Shown: positions 33,757 through 44,519 of the stretch, in pieces
Layout of the letters: each line of letters starts with the position of its first letter
Position numbering within the stretch: position 1 is the first letter of the stretch
From: Curvibacter gracilis ATCC BAA-807
GTDB taxonomy: Bacteria > Pseudomonadota > Gammaproteobacteria > Burkholderiales > Burkholderiaceae_C
NCBI RefSeq assembly: GCF_000518645.1
Contig: NZ_JADZ01000027.1
Location: forward strand, 25,226 to 89,225
Length of the DNA stretch: 64,000 nucleotides
Direction: 5' to 3'
Translations under genes and position numbers: made by a program
Notes under the pieces: model-generated
Told to the model about the DNA's origin: nothing
What the model saw: only the letters and a program-made list of their open reading frames with translations
Databases searched by the model: none

Positions 33757-35421
33757 TCACAGCAGGACGCGACGGAAGTCGGCCAGGATCTGACCCAGGA
33801 AGGCGTTGAAGCGCGCGGCAGCGGCCCCGTCGATCACGCGGTGATCCCAGGTCAGCGACAGCGGCAGCATCAGGCGCGGCTGGAAGGCCTTGCCGTCCCA
33901 CTTGGGTTCGATCTGGCTCTTGCACACGCCCAGGATCGCCACCTCGGGCGCGTTGATGATGGGCGTGAAGTAACGCCCGCCAATGCCGCCCAGGCTGGAG
34001 ATGGTGAAGGTGGCACCGCTCATGTCGGCCGGGCCCAGCTTGCCGTCGCGCGCCTTTTTGGCCAGTTCGCCCATTTCCTGGCTGATCTGCAGCACGCCCT
34101 TCTTGTCGGCGTCCTTGATCACCGGAACGACCAGGCCGTTCGGGGTGTCGGCGGCAAAACCGATGTGGTAGTACTGCTTGTAGACCAGCGAGTCGCCGTC
34201 GAGGCTGCTGTTGAACTCGGGGAACTTCTTGAGCGCGGCCACCGAGGCCTTGATCAGGAAGGCCAGCATGGTCACCTTGACGCCGCTCTTCTCGTTTTCC
34301 TTGTTGGTGGAGACGCGGAAGGCTTCGAGGTCGGTGATGTCGGCATCGTCATGGTTGGTGACGGCCGGGATCATGATGGCGTTGCGCAGCAGGTTGGCGC
34401 CGCTGATCTTCTTGATGCGACCCAGTTCCTTGCGCTCGATCGGGCCGAACTTGGCAAAGTCGACCTTGGGCCAGGGGATCAGGCCCAGCTCGGAACCACC
34501 ACCGCCGGTCGAAGCCGGGGCCTTGGCGGCTTGCGCCTTGGTCTGCACCGCACCGGCCATCACGGCCTTGGTGAAGGCCTGCACGTCGGCCGGGGTGATG
34601 CGGCCCTTGAGGCCGGTGCCCTTGACTTCTTCCAGCGGCACACCCAGTTCGCGGGCGAACTTGCGCACCGAGGGCGATGCATGCGGCAGCGCAGCCGAGG
34701 GCGTGCCCGGCTGGTGGGCCGGCACGGCCAGGGCGGCCGGAGCGGCAGCCACGGCAGCAGCCGCCACCGGGGCAGCGGCAGCAACAGCCGCAGCCACCGG
34801 GGCCGGTGCAGCGGCAGGGGCCGCAGCGCCCGCGGCGCCTTCGAGCACGGCAATCAGGTCACCGATGTTGACCTTGTCGCCGATCTTGACCTTGAGCTCC
34901 TTGAGCACGCCGGCGTGCGACGAGGGGATCTCCATCGAGGCCTTGTCGGATTCGACCGTGATCAGCGATTGCTCGGCCTTCACGGCGTCGCCGGGCTTGA
35001 CCAGCAGCTCGATCACGGCCACGTCCTTGAAGTCGCCGATGTCGGGGACCAGCACATTGACCGGGCCGGCGGCCACGGCCGCTGCGACCGGAGCCGGAGC
35101 CGGAGCCGGGGCAGCCGGCGCGGCGGCGGGTGCCGCTGCTGCAGGGGCCGCAGCGGGCGCTGCAGCGGGGGCCTCAGCGGCACCTGCCACCTCCAGCGCC
35201 ACCACCACCGAGCCTTCGGACACCTTGTCGCCGAGCTTGACCTTGATTTCCTTCACCACGCCGGCATGCGACGAGGGGATCTCCATCGAGGCCTTGTCAG
35301 ACTCGACCGTGATCAGCGACTGCTCGGCCTTGACCGTGTCGCCCACCTTGACCAACAGCTCGATGACGCCCACTTCGTCGAAATCACCGATGTCGGGGAC
35401 CTTGATATCTACCAATGCCAT
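33757..35421 (-). CDS. aceF: Pyruvate dehydrogenase E2, dihydrolipoamide acetyltransferase
   Basis: A 554-residue E2 that transfers acetyl groups from lipoamide to CoA and forms the core of the complex. It has two lipoyl domains, with K43 and K160 in identical [10 protein letters not shown] motifs, joined by Ala/Pro-rich linkers, then a peripheral subunit-binding domain near residue 258 ([14 protein letters not shown]) and the catalytic domain ending [15 protein letters not shown] with the active histidine and aspartate. The ATG at 35421 starts the first lipoyl domain; 19 bases separate it from aceE. The lipoyl sequences are nearly identical to each other and to that in LpdA. Confidence 0.96.
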   Translation of the reverse strand: MALVDIKVPDIGDFDEVGVIELLVKVGDTVKAEQSLITVESDKASMEIPSSHAGVVKEIKVKLGDKVSEGSVVVALEVAGAAEAPAAAPAAAPAAAAPAAAPAAPAPAPAPVAAAVAAGPVNVLVPDIGDFKDVAVIELLVKPGDAVKAEQSLITVESDKASMEIPSSHAGVLKELKVKIGDKVNIGDLIAVLEGAAGAAAPAAAPAPVAAAVAAAAPVAAAAVAAAPAALAVPAHQPGTPSAALPHASPSVRKFARELGVPLEEVKGTGLKGRITPADVQAFTKAVMAGAVQTKAQAAKAPASTGGGGSELGLIPWPKVDFAKFGPIERKELGRIKKISGANLLRNAIMIPAVTNHDDADITDLEAFRVSTNKENEKSGVKVTMLAFLIKASVAALKKFPEFNSSLDGDSLVYKQYYHIGFAADTPNGLVVPVIKDADKKGVLQISQEMGELAKKARDGKLGPADMSGATFTISSLGGIGGRYFTPIINAPEVAILGVCKSQIEPKWDGKAFQPRLMLPLSLTWDHRVIDGAAAARFNAFLGQILADFRRVLL

Positions 35422-35440
35422 GTTGTGTCTCCTGGCCGTA

Positions 35441-38155
35441 TCAGGCGTACAGCGGGTTGATCTTGTCGGCCTGGATGCCGTACTTGGCAATCGCCTCGGC
35501 CACCTTGGCCACCGGCACCGTGCCCTCTTCGCTCAGCGCCTTGAGCGCGGCCACCACGATGTAGTGGCGGTTCACCTCGAAGTGCTCGCGCAGCTTGCTG
35601 CGGAAGTCACTGCGACCGAAGCCGTCGGTGCCCAGCACCTTGTAGGTGCGGCCCTTGGGGATGAAGGGGCGGATCTGCTCGGCATAGGCCTTCATGTAGT
35701 CGGTCGAAGCCACCACCGGGCCATTGTGAGCGGCCAGTTGCTGGGCCACGAACGGCACACGCGGGGTTTCCAGCGGGTGCAGCAGGTTGAAGCGCTCGGC
35801 TTCCTGACCGTCGCGGGTCAGTTCGTTGAAGCTCGGGCAGCTCCAGACGTTGGCGGCCACGCCCCAGTCCTTTTCGAGCAGTTCCTGCGCGGCAATGCTT
35901 TCGCGCAGGATGGTGCCCGAACCCAGCAGTTGCACGCGCGGGGTCAGCTTGGCGCCTTCCTTGCACAGGTACATGCCCTTGATGATCTGCTCTTCGGTGC
36001 CGGGGGTCAGGCCGGGCATCGCGTAGTTCTCGTTCAACAGGGTCAGGTAGTAGAAAACGTTGTCCTGCTTTTCAACCATGCGCTTCAGGCCATGGTGCAG
36101 GATCACGCCCACTTCGTGCGCGAAGGTCGGGTCGTAGCTGACGCAGTTCGGGATGGTGCCAGCCAGGATGTGGCTGTGACCGTCTTCGTGCTGCAGGCCT
36201 TCGCCGTTCAGCGTGGTGCGGCCCGAGGTGCCGCCCAGCAGGAAGCCGCGGGCCTGCATGTCGCCCGCCGCCCAGGCCAGGTCGCCGATGCGCTGGAAGC
36301 CGAACATCGAGTAGTACACGTAGAACGGCACCATGATGCGGTTGCTGGTGCTGTAGCTGGTGGCCGCAGCGATCCAGCTGCTCATGCCGCCGGCTTCGTT
36401 GATGCCTTCCTGCAGGATCTGGCCGGCCTTGTCTTCGCGGTAGTACATCACCTGGTCCTTGTCGACCGGGGTGTACTGCTGGCCTGCGGGGTTGTAGATG
36501 CCCACTTGGCGGAACAGGCCTTCCATACCGAAGGTACGGGCCTCATCCACCAGGATGGGCACCACGCGCGGGCCCAGGGCCTGGTCACGCAGCAACTGGG
36601 TCAGGAAACGCACATAGGCCTGGGTGGTGGATATCTCGCGGCCTTCGGCCGTGGGCTCCATCACCGACTTGAACACCTCCAGCGAAGGCACGGTGAACTG
36701 CTCGTCGGCCTTGGTGCGGCGGTGCGGCAGGTAACCGCCCAGGGCCTTGCGGCGCTCGTGCAGGTACTGCATTTCCGGGGTGTCGTCGGCCGGCTTGTAG
36801 AACGGGATGCTCGGCAGATCGCTGTCCGGGATCGGGATGTTGAAGCGGTCGCGGAAGATCTTGATGTCTTCGTCGGTCAGCTTCTTGGTCTGGTGAACGT
36901 TGTTCTTGCCTTCACCGGCCTTGCCCATGCCGAAGCCCTTGACGGTCTTGATCAGCAGCACGGTGGGCTGGCCCTTGTGCTTGGTGGCGGCGGCGTAAGC
37001 GGCGTACACCTTCTGCGGATCGTGACCGCCGCGGCGCAGCGCCCAGATCTGCTCGTCGCTCATCTTCGACACCATTTCGAGGGTGCGCGGATCGCGGCCG
37101 AAGAAATGCTTGCGCACATAGGCGCCGTCGTTGGCCTTGAACGACTGGTAGTCGCCGTCCAGGGTTTCCATCATGACCTTGCGCAGCGCGCCGTCCTTGT
37201 CGCGGGCCAGCAGCGGGTCCCAATCGGAGCCCCACAGCAGCTTGATCACGTTCCAGCCGGCACCGCGGAACTCGCCTTCGAGCTCTTGCACGATCTTGCC
37301 GTTGCCGCGCACCGGGCCGTCCAGGCGCTGCAGGTTGCAGTTGACCACGAAGATCAGGTTGTCGAGCTTTTCGCGCGCGGCCAGGCCGATGGCACCCAGC
37401 GATTCGACTTCGTCCATTTCACCGTCGCCGCAGAACACCCACACCTTGCGGTTTTCGGTGTTGGCAATGCCGCGGGCGTGCAGGTATTTCAGGAAACGGG
37501 CCTGGTAGATGGCCATCAGCGGGCCCAGGCCCATCGAGACGGTCGGGAACTGCCAGAACTCGGGCATCAGCTTCGGGTGCGGGTAGCTCGACAGGCCCTT
37601 GCCGTCCACTTCCTGGCGGAAATGCAGCAGTTGCTCTTCGGTCAGGCGGCCTTCCAGGTAGGCGCGGGCGTACACGCCGGGCGACACGTGGCCCTGGATG
37701 TACAGGCAGTCGCCGCCGTGGTTTTCGCTCTCGGCATGCCAGAAGTGGTTGAAGCCGGCGCCAAACATGTGGGCCAGCGAGGCGAAGGAGCCGATGTGGC
37801 CGCCCAGATCGCCGCCGTCCACCGGGTGGTGGCGGTTGGCCTTGACCACCATGGCCATGGCGTTCCAGCGCATGTAGGCGCGCAGGCGTTCTTCGATTTC
37901 GATGTTGCCAGGGCAGCGCTCTTCCTGGTCGGGCTCGATGGTGTTGACATAACCGGTGGTGGCCGAGAACGGCATGTCGATGCTGTGCTCGCGGGCGTGT
38001 TCGAGCAGTTGCTCAAGCAGGAAGTGGGCGCGCTCTGGGCCCTCGGCTTCGATCACGGCGGACAGGGCGTCCATCCACTCACGGGTTTCTTGGTTGTCCA
38101 GGTCTTGTGCCGGGTTGGCAGCAATGCCGGGCACGTGCTCGGGTTGGGCTGACAT
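35441..38155 (-). CDS. aceE: Pyruvate dehydrogenase E1, homodimeric type
   Basis: A 904-residue thiamine-diphosphate enzyme that decarboxylates pyruvate and loads acetyl groups onto E2. The TPP motif is clear: GDGEMDE near residue 243, with NCNLQRLDG about 30 residues later. [18 protein letters not shown] near residue 107 and [20 protein letters not shown] near 83 are typical of AceE. AGGAG lies nine bases before the ATG at 38155. It is the first gene of the aceE-aceF-hydrolase-lpdA operon, transcribed away from a two-component system, with an inverted repeat in the 167-base region between them. Confidence 0.97.
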   Translation of the reverse strand: MSAQPEHVPGIAANPAQDLDNQETREWMDALSAVIEAEGPERAHFLLEQLLEHAREHSIDMPFSATTGYVNTIEPDQEERCPGNIEIEERLRAYMRWNAMAMVVKANRHHPVDGGDLGGHIGSFASLAHMFGAGFNHFWHAESENHGGDCLYIQGHVSPGVYARAYLEGRLTEEQLLHFRQEVDGKGLSSYPHPKLMPEFWQFPTVSMGLGPLMAIYQARFLKYLHARGIANTENRKVWVFCGDGEMDEVESLGAIGLAAREKLDNLIFVVNCNLQRLDGPVRGNGKIVQELEGEFRGAGWNVIKLLWGSDWDPLLARDKDGALRKVMMETLDGDYQSFKANDGAYVRKHFFGRDPRTLEMVSKMSDEQIWALRRGGHDPQKVYAAYAAATKHKGQPTVLLIKTVKGFGMGKAGEGKNNVHQTKKLTDEDIKIFRDRFNIPIPDSDLPSIPFYKPADDTPEMQYLHERRKALGGYLPHRRTKADEQFTVPSLEVFKSVMEPTAEGREISTTQAYVRFLTQLLRDQALGPRVVPILVDEARTFGMEGLFRQVGIYNPAGQQYTPVDKDQVMYYREDKAGQILQEGINEAGGMSSWIAAATSYSTSNRIMVPFYVYYSMFGFQRIGDLAWAAGDMQARGFLLGGTSGRTTLNGEGLQHEDGHSHILAGTIPNCVSYDPTFAHEVGVILHHGLKRMVEKQDNVFYYLTLLNENYAMPGLTPGTEEQIIKGMYLCKEGAKLTPRVQLLGSGTILRESIAAQELLEKDWGVAANVWSCPSFNELTRDGQEAERFNLLHPLETPRVPFVAQQLAAHNGPVVASTDYMKAYAEQIRPFIPKGRTYKVLGTDGFGRSDFRSKLREHFEVNRHYIVVAALKALSEEGTVPVAKVAEAIAKYGIQADKINPLYA

Positions 38156-38225
38156 GCTTGTCTCCTGCTAAAGGGGTTGCGTCATGGTTTTTGACCGGGC
38201 GAGTGTCTCACAAAAATCTCAAATT

Positions 38226-38248
38226 TCAAATGATGACCTCTCATTTCA
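38226..38248. promoter_or_regulatory. Inverted repeat in the aceE / histidine-kinase intergenic region
   Basis: TCAAATGA and TCATTTCA form arms matching at seven of eight positions with a 7-base spacer, in the only AT-rich part of the region. It lies about 70 bases upstream of aceE. It has the form of an operator for a dimeric regulator such as the FixJ-type protein encoded nearby. No binding data. Confidence 0.45.
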
Positions 38249-38322
38249 CATTATGAATTTACATGGTTACCACCTCCGATACATGACCTGACACTTGAGC
38301 CCCCTCCTCTACACTTGGGGGC

Positions 38323-40866
38323 ATGCAACCGTCTGATTCCGCCGTGCCGTCCAGCGCCGGCAAACTGCGCACCGTCGCCTGGATCCGCCACTGGTGGGGC
38401 CAACAATCGCCCAACCGGCAGGACCGCTTCGCCATGCTGGCGCCTCTGGTGGCCGTGGTGTTGTTTCTGGCCGCCATCGGTTCTGCATTCTGGTACCTGC
38501 GGGCCGAGGAAATCGAGCGCGAGCACGAAGCCGTGAAACGAGATGTGGAATACGCCCAGCAGCGCCTGCGCCTGCGCCTGCTGGAGCGCCAGGAGCAGCT
38601 GATGCGCCTGGCACGGGATGTGTCCAACCGCGAGCTCAACCGCAATGACTTCAATGCCCGCGCCGACAACCTGATCAACCAATACCCCGAACTGCAGACC
38701 CTGAGCTGGATCGACGAAAAGCGCCGCGTGCGCGCCTCGCGTGCCGCGCCCACCGTGCCAGCCGCTCGCCTGCTGACCACCGGCGACACCCTGCACGCCG
38801 GCGAAACCGACGACACCTACGGCCTGACCAAGGACCTGCAGCAACCCGTCTACTCGCAACCCCTGGGCAGCGAGGATTCGGCCCTGCTGCAGCTGCACGT
38901 GCCGCTCAACGAGCAGGGCCGTTTTGCCGGCGTGGTGGCGGCCGAATACTCAGTGGACGGTCTGCTGCGCTACGGCGCCCCGACCGAAGTGCTGGCCAAG
39001 TACGCGGTGTCGCTGATCGATGCCAAGGGCCACCTGCTGGCCGGCGCCGTGCTGCCGCCGCACAGCAAGGCCAGCCGCCTGCTGCCCTGGACGGTCAAGG
39101 CCAATGAGTTCGAAGTGCCGGTGTCCCCCATCGGCAACAGCCTGCTGCTGCGCGCCCAGGGCTACCGCACCTCGCTGGGCCTGATCGGCAGCGGGCAGTT
39201 CTGGCTGGTGGGCGTGCTCAGCGTCATGACCGCCTGGATGCTGATCGCCAACTGGCGCCACACGCGCCGGCGCGTGCGCACCCAAGAGGCCCTGGTGGCC
39301 GAGACCAATTTCCGCCGCGCCATGGAAAACTCCATCCTCACCGGCATGCGCGCGATGGACATGGACGGCAAGGTCACCTACGTGAATGCGGCCTTCTGCC
39401 AGATGACGGGCTGGACGGCCCAGGAGCTGGTCGGCCAGACCCCTCCCTTCTCGTACTGGCCCGAGGAAGACCACGCCGCGCTGGCCGCCCGCCTGCGCGA
39501 CGAGCTCTCGGGCAAGACCATCCAGGGCGGCTTCCAGGTCAAGGTCAAGCGCAAGAGCGGCGCCCTGTTCGACGCCCGCCTGTATGTGTCGCCCCTGATC
39601 GACGCCCACGGCCACCAGACCGGCTGGATGACCTCGATGACCGACATCACCGAGCCCAACCGCATCCGCGAACAGCTCTCGGCCTCGTACGAGCGCTTCA
39701 CCATCGTGCTGGAGGCGCTGGACGCCTCGGTGTCCGTGGCCCCGCTGGGCAGCGAAGAGCTGCTGTTTGCCAACAAGCTGTACCGGCTCTGGTTCGGCGC
39801 GCACACCGGTGGCCACCTGCAACTGGTGGCCCAGGCCGGCGTGCCCACCACCCAGTCGCAGGAGCAGTCGCTCGACGACGTGGACGGCCTGGCCGGCCTG
39901 CCCACAGAATCCCTCACCACCGCCCAGGCCGAGAACGCCGAGATCTTCGTGCCCGAGCTGGGCAAGTGGCTGGAAGTGCGCTCGCGCTACCTGAACTGGG
40001 TGGACGGCCGCCTGGCCCAGATGGTGATCGCCACCGACATCACCCCACGCCGCCAGGCCGAAGAACAGGCCGCAGCCCAGGCCGAACGCGCCCAGAACGC
40101 CAGCCGCCTGATCACCATGGGCGAGATGGCCTCCAGCGTGGCGCACGAACTCAACCAGCCGCTGACCGCCATCAACAACTACTGCAATGGCATGGTCTCG
40201 CGCATCAAGGACCAGCAGATCACCGAAGAGGCCTTGCTGGCCGCCCTGGAAAAGACCTCCAAGCAGGCGCAACGCGCCGGCCAGATCATCCAGCGCATCC
40301 GCTCGTTCGTGAAGCGCAGCGAACCCAACCGCACCCTGTCGGACATCGGCAGCATGGTCAACGAGGCGGTCGAGCTGGCCGAGATCGAGCTGCGCCGGCG
40401 CAATGTGCGCCTGAGCTACTACGTGGCCGCCCGCCTGCCGCGCCTGCTGGTCGACCCCATCCTGATCGAACAGGTGCTGGTCAACCTCATGAAGAACGCC
40501 TCAGAATCGATCGACGCCGCCGATCGGCCCTCGCCCCGGCGCAGCGTGGAACTGCGCGTGGTGCCGCGCCAGGTGGATGGCCAGAACGCGGTCGAATTCT
40601 CGGTGGTCGACACCGGCCAGGGCCTGGCCCCCGAGGTACTGGAGCGCCTGTACGAGGCCTTCTTCTCGACCAAGGCCGAGGGCATGGGCATCGGCCTCAA
40701 TCTGTGCCGCTCCATCATCGAGTCGCACAGCGGCCGGATGGAGGCTGAGAACCTCTACAATGGCGCGGACATCACAGGTTGCCGGTTTTCCTTCTGGTTA
40801 CCTGTGTCCCAACAGCCCATTGAGGGCGCTGCACGTTCTGCTGAACAGACAAGGATCCCGGGGTAA
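38323..40866 (+). CDS. DctB/FixL-like membrane sensor histidine kinase
   Basis: An 847-residue kinase. One membrane helix lies near residues 38-60, a periplasmic CHASE-like domain follows, and a second helix lies near 285-310. At least two PAS domains come next (about 330-450 and 455-580), the first ending TDITEPNRIREQL. The HisKA box is SSVAHELNQPLTAINNY with phosphoacceptor H608, and the ATPase domain has NLMKNASESI and DTGQGLAPEV. The cognate FixJ-type regulator starts three bases after the stop. It is divergent from aceE, which suggests that the pair senses a carboxylate and controls pyruvate dehydrogenase; this is inference. Confidence 0.93.
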   Translation: MQPSDSAVPSSAGKLRTVAWIRHWWGQQSPNRQDRFAMLAPLVAVVLFLAAIGSAFWYLRAEEIEREHEAVKRDVEYAQQRLRLRLLERQEQLMRLARDVSNRELNRNDFNARADNLINQYPELQTLSWIDEKRRVRASRAAPTVPAARLLTTGDTLHAGETDDTYGLTKDLQQPVYSQPLGSEDSALLQLHVPLNEQGRFAGVVAAEYSVDGLLRYGAPTEVLAKYAVSLIDAKGHLLAGAVLPPHSKASRLLPWTVKANEFEVPVSPIGNSLLLRAQGYRTSLGLIGSGQFWLVGVLSVMTAWMLIANWRHTRRRVRTQEALVAETNFRRAMENSILTGMRAMDMDGKVTYVNAAFCQMTGWTAQELVGQTPPFSYWPEEDHAALAARLRDELSGKTIQGGFQVKVKRKSGALFDARLYVSPLIDAHGHQTGWMTSMTDITEPNRIREQLSASYERFTIVLEALDASVSVAPLGSEELLFANKLYRLWFGAHTGGHLQLVAQAGVPTTQSQEQSLDDVDGLAGLPTESLTTAQAENAEIFVPELGKWLEVRSRYLNWVDGRLAQMVIATDITPRRQAEEQAAAQAERAQNASRLITMGEMASSVAHELNQPLTAINNYCNGMVSRIKDQQITEEALLAALEKTSKQAQRAGQIIQRIRSFVKRSEPNRTLSDIGSMVNEAVELAEIELRRRNVRLSYYVAARLPRLLVDPILIEQVLVNLMKNASESIDAADRPSPRRSVELRVVPRQVDGQNAVEFSVVDTGQGLAPEVLERLYEAFFSTKAEGMGIGLNLCRSIIESHSGRMEAENLYNGADITGCRFSFWLPVSQQPIEGAARSAEQTRIPG

Positions 40867-40869
40867 CGC

Positions 40870-41496
40870 ATGAGTTTGATTCCTAAGAAGGGCACTGTTT
40901 ACGTTGTTGATGATGACGAAGCCGTCCGTGATTCCCTGCAATGGCTGCTCGAAGGCAAGGACTACCGAGTTCGCTGCTTCGAATCCGCCGAAGCCTTTCT
41001 GAGCCGCTACGACCCGCGCGAAGTCGCCTGCCTGATCGTCGACATCCGCATGGGCGGCATGACCGGCCTGGAGCTGCAAGACCGCCTGCTGGAGCGCCGC
41101 TCCCCGCTGCCCATCGTCTTCATCACCGGCCATGGTGACGTGCCCATGGCCGTCAACACCATGAAAAAGGGCGCCATGGATTTCATCCAGAAGCCCTTCA
41201 AGGAAGAAGAGCTGCTGGGCCTGGTCGAGCGCATGCTCGAACACGCCAAGGGCGCCTTCAGCGAGTACCAGCAGGCCGCCAGCCGCGATGCCCTGCTGTC
41301 CAAGCTGACCTCGCGTGAAGCCCAGGTGCTCGAGCGCATCGTCGCCGGCCGCCTGAACAAGCAGATCGCCGACGACCTGGGTATCAGCATCAAGACGGTC
41401 GAGGCGCACCGCGCCAACATCATGGAAAAGCTCAACGCCAACACCGTGGCCGACCTGCTGAAGATCGCGCTGGGACAGAACGCCCCGAAAGCCTGA
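40870..41496 (+). CDS. FixJ/NarL-type response regulator
   Basis: A 208-residue response regulator: receiver domain (1-125) with acidic D14-D16, phosphoacceptor D58 in CLIVDIRMGGMTG, and K in FIQKPFKEEEL; LuxR-type helix-turn-helix (about 142-205) with LTSREAQVLERIVAGRLNKQIADDLGISIKTVEAHRANIM. This combination is FixJ/TtrR-like. It follows the kinase gene by three bases and is closed by a strong hairpin terminator. Targets are unknown, but the divergent pdh promoter is the nearest candidate. Confidence 0.94.
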   Translation: MSLIPKKGTVYVVDDDEAVRDSLQWLLEGKDYRVRCFESAEAFLSRYDPREVACLIVDIRMGGMTGLELQDRLLERRSPLPIVFITGHGDVPMAVNTMKKGAMDFIQKPFKEEELLGLVERMLEHAKGAFSEYQQAASRDALLSKLTSREAQVLERIVAGRLNKQIADDLGISIKTVEAHRANIMEKLNANTVADLLKIALGQNAPKA

Positions 41497-41532
41497 TCAC
41501 CCCCTTTTTGCTATCAACGTCATAGCCAACTT

Positions 41533-41564
41533 CGCCCGCCTGAATGCTTCCAGCGGGCGTTTTT
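41533..41564 (+). terminator. Rho-independent terminator after the response regulator
   Basis: Arms CGCCCGC (41533-41539) and GCGGGCG (41553-41559) enclose a 13-base loop and are followed by TTTTT (41560-41564). It ends the kinase-regulator transcript. It stops only 18 bases before the folD start codon, leaving little room for a folD promoter downstream. Confidence 0.85.
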
Positions 41565-41582
41565 ACTTGAGAATCCGAAAAC

Positions 41583-42440
41583 ATGACCGCACAACTCATC
41601 GACGGCAACGCCCTCTCCAAGCAACTGCGCGCCCAGGTGGCCGAACGCGCCGCCGCGCTCAAGGCCCAGGGCGTCACACCCGGCCTGGCCGTGGTGCTGG
41701 TGGGTGACAACCAGGCCAGCCAGGTGTACGTGCGCAACAAGGTCAAGGCCTGCCAGGACAGCGGCCTGCACTCGGTGCTCGAGAAGTACGAGGCCGACAT
41801 GAGCGAGGCCGAGCTGCTGGCCCGTGTCGAAGCCCTGAACAACGACCCCAGCATCCACGGCATCCTGGTGCAGTTGCCGCTGCCCGCGCACATCGACGCG
41901 CAAAAGGTGATCGAAGCCATCTCGCCCCTGAAAGACGTGGACGGCTTCCACATCGCCAGCGCCGGCGCCCTCATGACCGGCATGCCCGGCTTCTGGCCCT
42001 GCACACCCTACGGCTGCATGAAGATGCTCGAATCCATCGGCTACGACCTCAAGGGCAAGCACGCCGTGGTGATCGGGCGCAGCAACATCGTGGGCAAGCC
42101 CATGGCGCTGATGCTGCTGCAGAAGAACGCCACCGTCACCATCTGCCACAGCGGCACCCGCGACCTGAAGGCCCAGACCCTGCAGGCCGACGTGATCGTG
42201 GCCGCCGTGGGCAAGCGCAACGTGCTGACCGCCGACATGGTCAAGCCCGGCGCCGTGGTGCTCGACGTGGGCATGAACCGCAATGACGAAGGCAAGCTGT
42301 GCGGCGACGTCGACTTCGACGGCGTGCGCGAGGTTGCCAGCCACATCACCCCCGTGCCCGGCGGCGTGGGCCCCATGACCATCACCATGCTTCTCGTCAA
42401 CACCCTGGAAGCCGCAGAACGTGCGGCCGCAGGGGCTTGA
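41583..42440 (+). CDS. folD: Methylenetetrahydrofolate dehydrogenase / cyclohydrolase
   Basis: A 285-residue bifunctional FolD that interconverts 5,10-methylene- and 10-formyl-tetrahydrofolate with NADP. Seen are SxxYVxxK as [11 protein letters not shown] near residue 52 (catalytic tyrosine and lysine), [13 protein letters not shown] near 95 and the Rossmann motif [15 protein letters not shown] near 163, plus [15 protein letters not shown] at the end. Length is standard. A terminator ends just 18 bases upstream, so its promoter probably overlaps the end of the regulator gene or the hairpin. prlC follows 31 bases later. Confidence 0.97.
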   Translation: MTAQLIDGNALSKQLRAQVAERAAALKAQGVTPGLAVVLVGDNQASQVYVRNKVKACQDSGLHSVLEKYEADMSEAELLARVEALNNDPSIHGILVQLPLPAHIDAQKVIEAISPLKDVDGFHIASAGALMTGMPGFWPCTPYGCMKMLESIGYDLKGKHAVVIGRSNIVGKPMALMLLQKNATVTICHSGTRDLKAQTLQADVIVAAVGKRNVLTADMVKPGAVVLDVGMNRNDEGKLCGDVDFDGVREVASHITPVPGGVGPMTITMLLVNTLEAAERAAAGA

Positions 42441-42471
42441 AGCCAGCCTTTTCGGCGCCACCATCCAAAGC

Positions 42472-44493
42472 ATGAGCAATCCACTCCTCGACTTCTCCGA
42501 CCTGCCCCTGTTCGACCGGATCCAGCCTGACGACGCGGCCCCGGCCATCGACGCGCTGCTCGCCGATGCCAACCAGGCCCTTGAAACCGTCACCGCCCCC
42601 GAGTTTCCGGCCGACTGGCTGGCCATCGCCCGGGTGCTGGATGTGGCCACCGAACGCCTGGGTCGGGCCTGGGGCGCCATCAGCCACCTCAACGCCGTGG
42701 CCGACACGCCCGAGCTGCGCGCCGCCTACAACGAGGCCCTGCCCCGCGTCACCGAGTTCTGGACCCGCCTGGGCGCCGACGAACGCCTGTACGCCAAGTA
42801 CAAGGCCATCGACGTGGCCAGCCTCAACCCCGAGCAGCGCCAGGCCCACCTGAACGCCGTGCGCAACTTCGTGCTCTCGGGCGCCGAGCTGCAAGGTGCC
42901 GCCCGCGAGCGCTTCGCCCAGATCCAGGAGCGCCACGCCGAGGTCACCCAGAAGTTCAGCGAGAACGCGCTCGACGCCACCGATGCCTTCGCCTACTACG
43001 CCAGCGAAGACGAGCTGGCCGGTGTGCCCGCCGATGTGGTGCAGGCCGCCCGCCAGGGCGCCGAGGCCGAAGGCCAGGCAGGCTACCGGCTCACGCTCAA
43101 GATGCCGTGCTACCTGCCGGTGATGCAATACGCCCATAGCAGCGCGCTGCGCGAAAAGCTCTACACCGCCTACGTCACCCGCGCCAGCGAACTGGGCGAT
43201 GCCCGCTTTGACAACACCCCGCTGATCCGCGAGATCCTGGCCCTGCGCCACGAAGAGGCCCAGCTGCTGGGTTATGCCAACTTCGGCGAAGTGTCCCTGG
43301 TGCCCAAGATGGCCCATTCGCCCGCCCAGGTCAGCGAGTTCCTGCGCGACCTCAGCCGCAAGGCCCGCCCCTACGCCGAGCAGGACCTGGCCGACATGCG
43401 CCAGTTCGCCGCCACCGAGCTCGGCCTGGCCGACCCGCAACCCTGGGACTGGCCGTACATCGGCGAAAAGCTCAAGGAAGCCCGCTACGCCTTCAGCGAG
43501 CAAGAGGTCAAGGAGTACTTCACCGCCCCCAAGGTGCTGGCCGGCCTGTTCAAGATCATCGAAACCCTGTTCGAAGTCAGCATCCGGCGCGACCAGGCCC
43601 CGGTGTGGAACCCTGCGGTCGAGTTCTACCGCATCGAACGCCAGGGCCAGTTGGTGGGCCAGTTCTACCTCGACCAGCCGGCCCGCACCGGCAAGCGTGG
43701 CGGTGCCTGGATGGACGACGTGCGCGCCCGCTGGCTGCGCCCCGACAACGGCCAGCTGCAGACCCCGGTGGCCCACCTGGTGTGCAACTTTGCCTCGGGC
43801 GTGGGCGACAAGCCGGCCCTGCTCACGCACGACGACGTGATCACGCTGTTCCATGAATTCGGCCACGGCCTGCACCACCTGCTGACCCAGGTCAGCGAGC
43901 GCGACGTGTCGGGCATCAGCGGGGTCGAATGGGACGCCGTCGAGTTGCCCAGCCAGTTCATGGAGAACTTCTGCTGGGAATGGGATGTGCTGCGCCACAT
44001 GACCGCCCACGTGGACACCGGCGAGCCCCTGCCGCGCGCCCTGTTCGACAAGATGATCGCCGGCAAGAACTTCCAGAGTGGCCTGGGCACCCTGCGCCAG
44101 ATCGAGTTCTCGCTGTTCGACATGGAGCTGCACACCCGTGCCGACGCGCCCGACACCTTCATGGACGTGCTGGCCGCCGTGCGCCGCGAGGTGTCGGTGC
44201 TGCAGCCGCCGGCCTTCAGCCGCACGGCCCACACCTTCAGCCACATCTTCGCGGGCGGCTACGCCGCCGGCTACTACAGCTACAAGTGGGCCGAGGTGCT
44301 GAGCGCCGACGCCTATGCTGCCTTCGAAGAAAGCGTGCTGCCCGACGGCAGCCCCAACCCCGAGACCGGCCGGCGCTATCGCCAGTCCATCCTCGAGGCT
44401 GGCGGCAGCCGCCCGGCGATGGAATCGTTCAAGGCCTTCCGTGGCCGTGAACCCAGCCTGGACGCGCTGCTGCGCCACCAGGGCATGAACTGA
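42472..44493 (+). CDS. prlC: Oligopeptidase A-like M3 metallopeptidase
   Basis: A 673-residue M3-family zinc endopeptidase that degrades short peptides, including cleaved signal peptides, in the cytoplasm. The zinc motif is HEFGHGLHH with H461, E462 and H465; the third ligand lies in GISGVEWDAVELPSQFMENF about 25 residues later. The long helical N-terminal region and GKRGGAWMDD segment are typical. The ATG at 42472 gives the usual MSNPLLDFSDLPLFD start; longer frames run into folD. It is likely co-transcribed with folD. Confidence 0.95.
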   Translation: MSNPLLDFSDLPLFDRIQPDDAAPAIDALLADANQALETVTAPEFPADWLAIARVLDVATERLGRAWGAISHLNAVADTPELRAAYNEALPRVTEFWTRLGADERLYAKYKAIDVASLNPEQRQAHLNAVRNFVLSGAELQGAARERFAQIQERHAEVTQKFSENALDATDAFAYYASEDELAGVPADVVQAARQGAEAEGQAGYRLTLKMPCYLPVMQYAHSSALREKLYTAYVTRASELGDARFDNTPLIREILALRHEEAQLLGYANFGEVSLVPKMAHSPAQVSEFLRDLSRKARPYAEQDLADMRQFAATELGLADPQPWDWPYIGEKLKEARYAFSEQEVKEYFTAPKVLAGLFKIIETLFEVSIRRDQAPVWNPAVEFYRIERQGQLVGQFYLDQPARTGKRGGAWMDDVRARWLRPDNGQLQTPVAHLVCNFASGVGDKPALLTHDDVITLFHEFGHGLHHLLTQVSERDVSGISGVEWDAVELPSQFMENFCWEWDVLRHMTAHVDTGEPLPRALFDKMIAGKNFQSGLGTLRQIEFSLFDMELHTRADAPDTFMDVLAAVRREVSVLQPPAFSRTAHTFSHIFAGGYAAGYYSYKWAEVLSADAYAAFEESVLPDGSPNPETGRRYRQSILEAGGSRPAMESFKAFRGREPSLDALLRHQGMN

Positions 44494-44519
44494 GACCGAC
44501 CCCACCTTGCTGAACGACC

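Noticed and set aside
34211..38152. 1313-codon open frame on the plus strand opposite aceF and aceE
   Set aside because: It is antisense to two well-supported genes. GC-rich coding DNA leaves the opposite strand open, and its translation is low-complexity His/Gln/Val-rich with no recognisable domain.
42397..44505. 702-codon minus-strand frame opposite prlC
   Set aside because: It shadows a complete M3 peptidase and has a biased composition with no motif.
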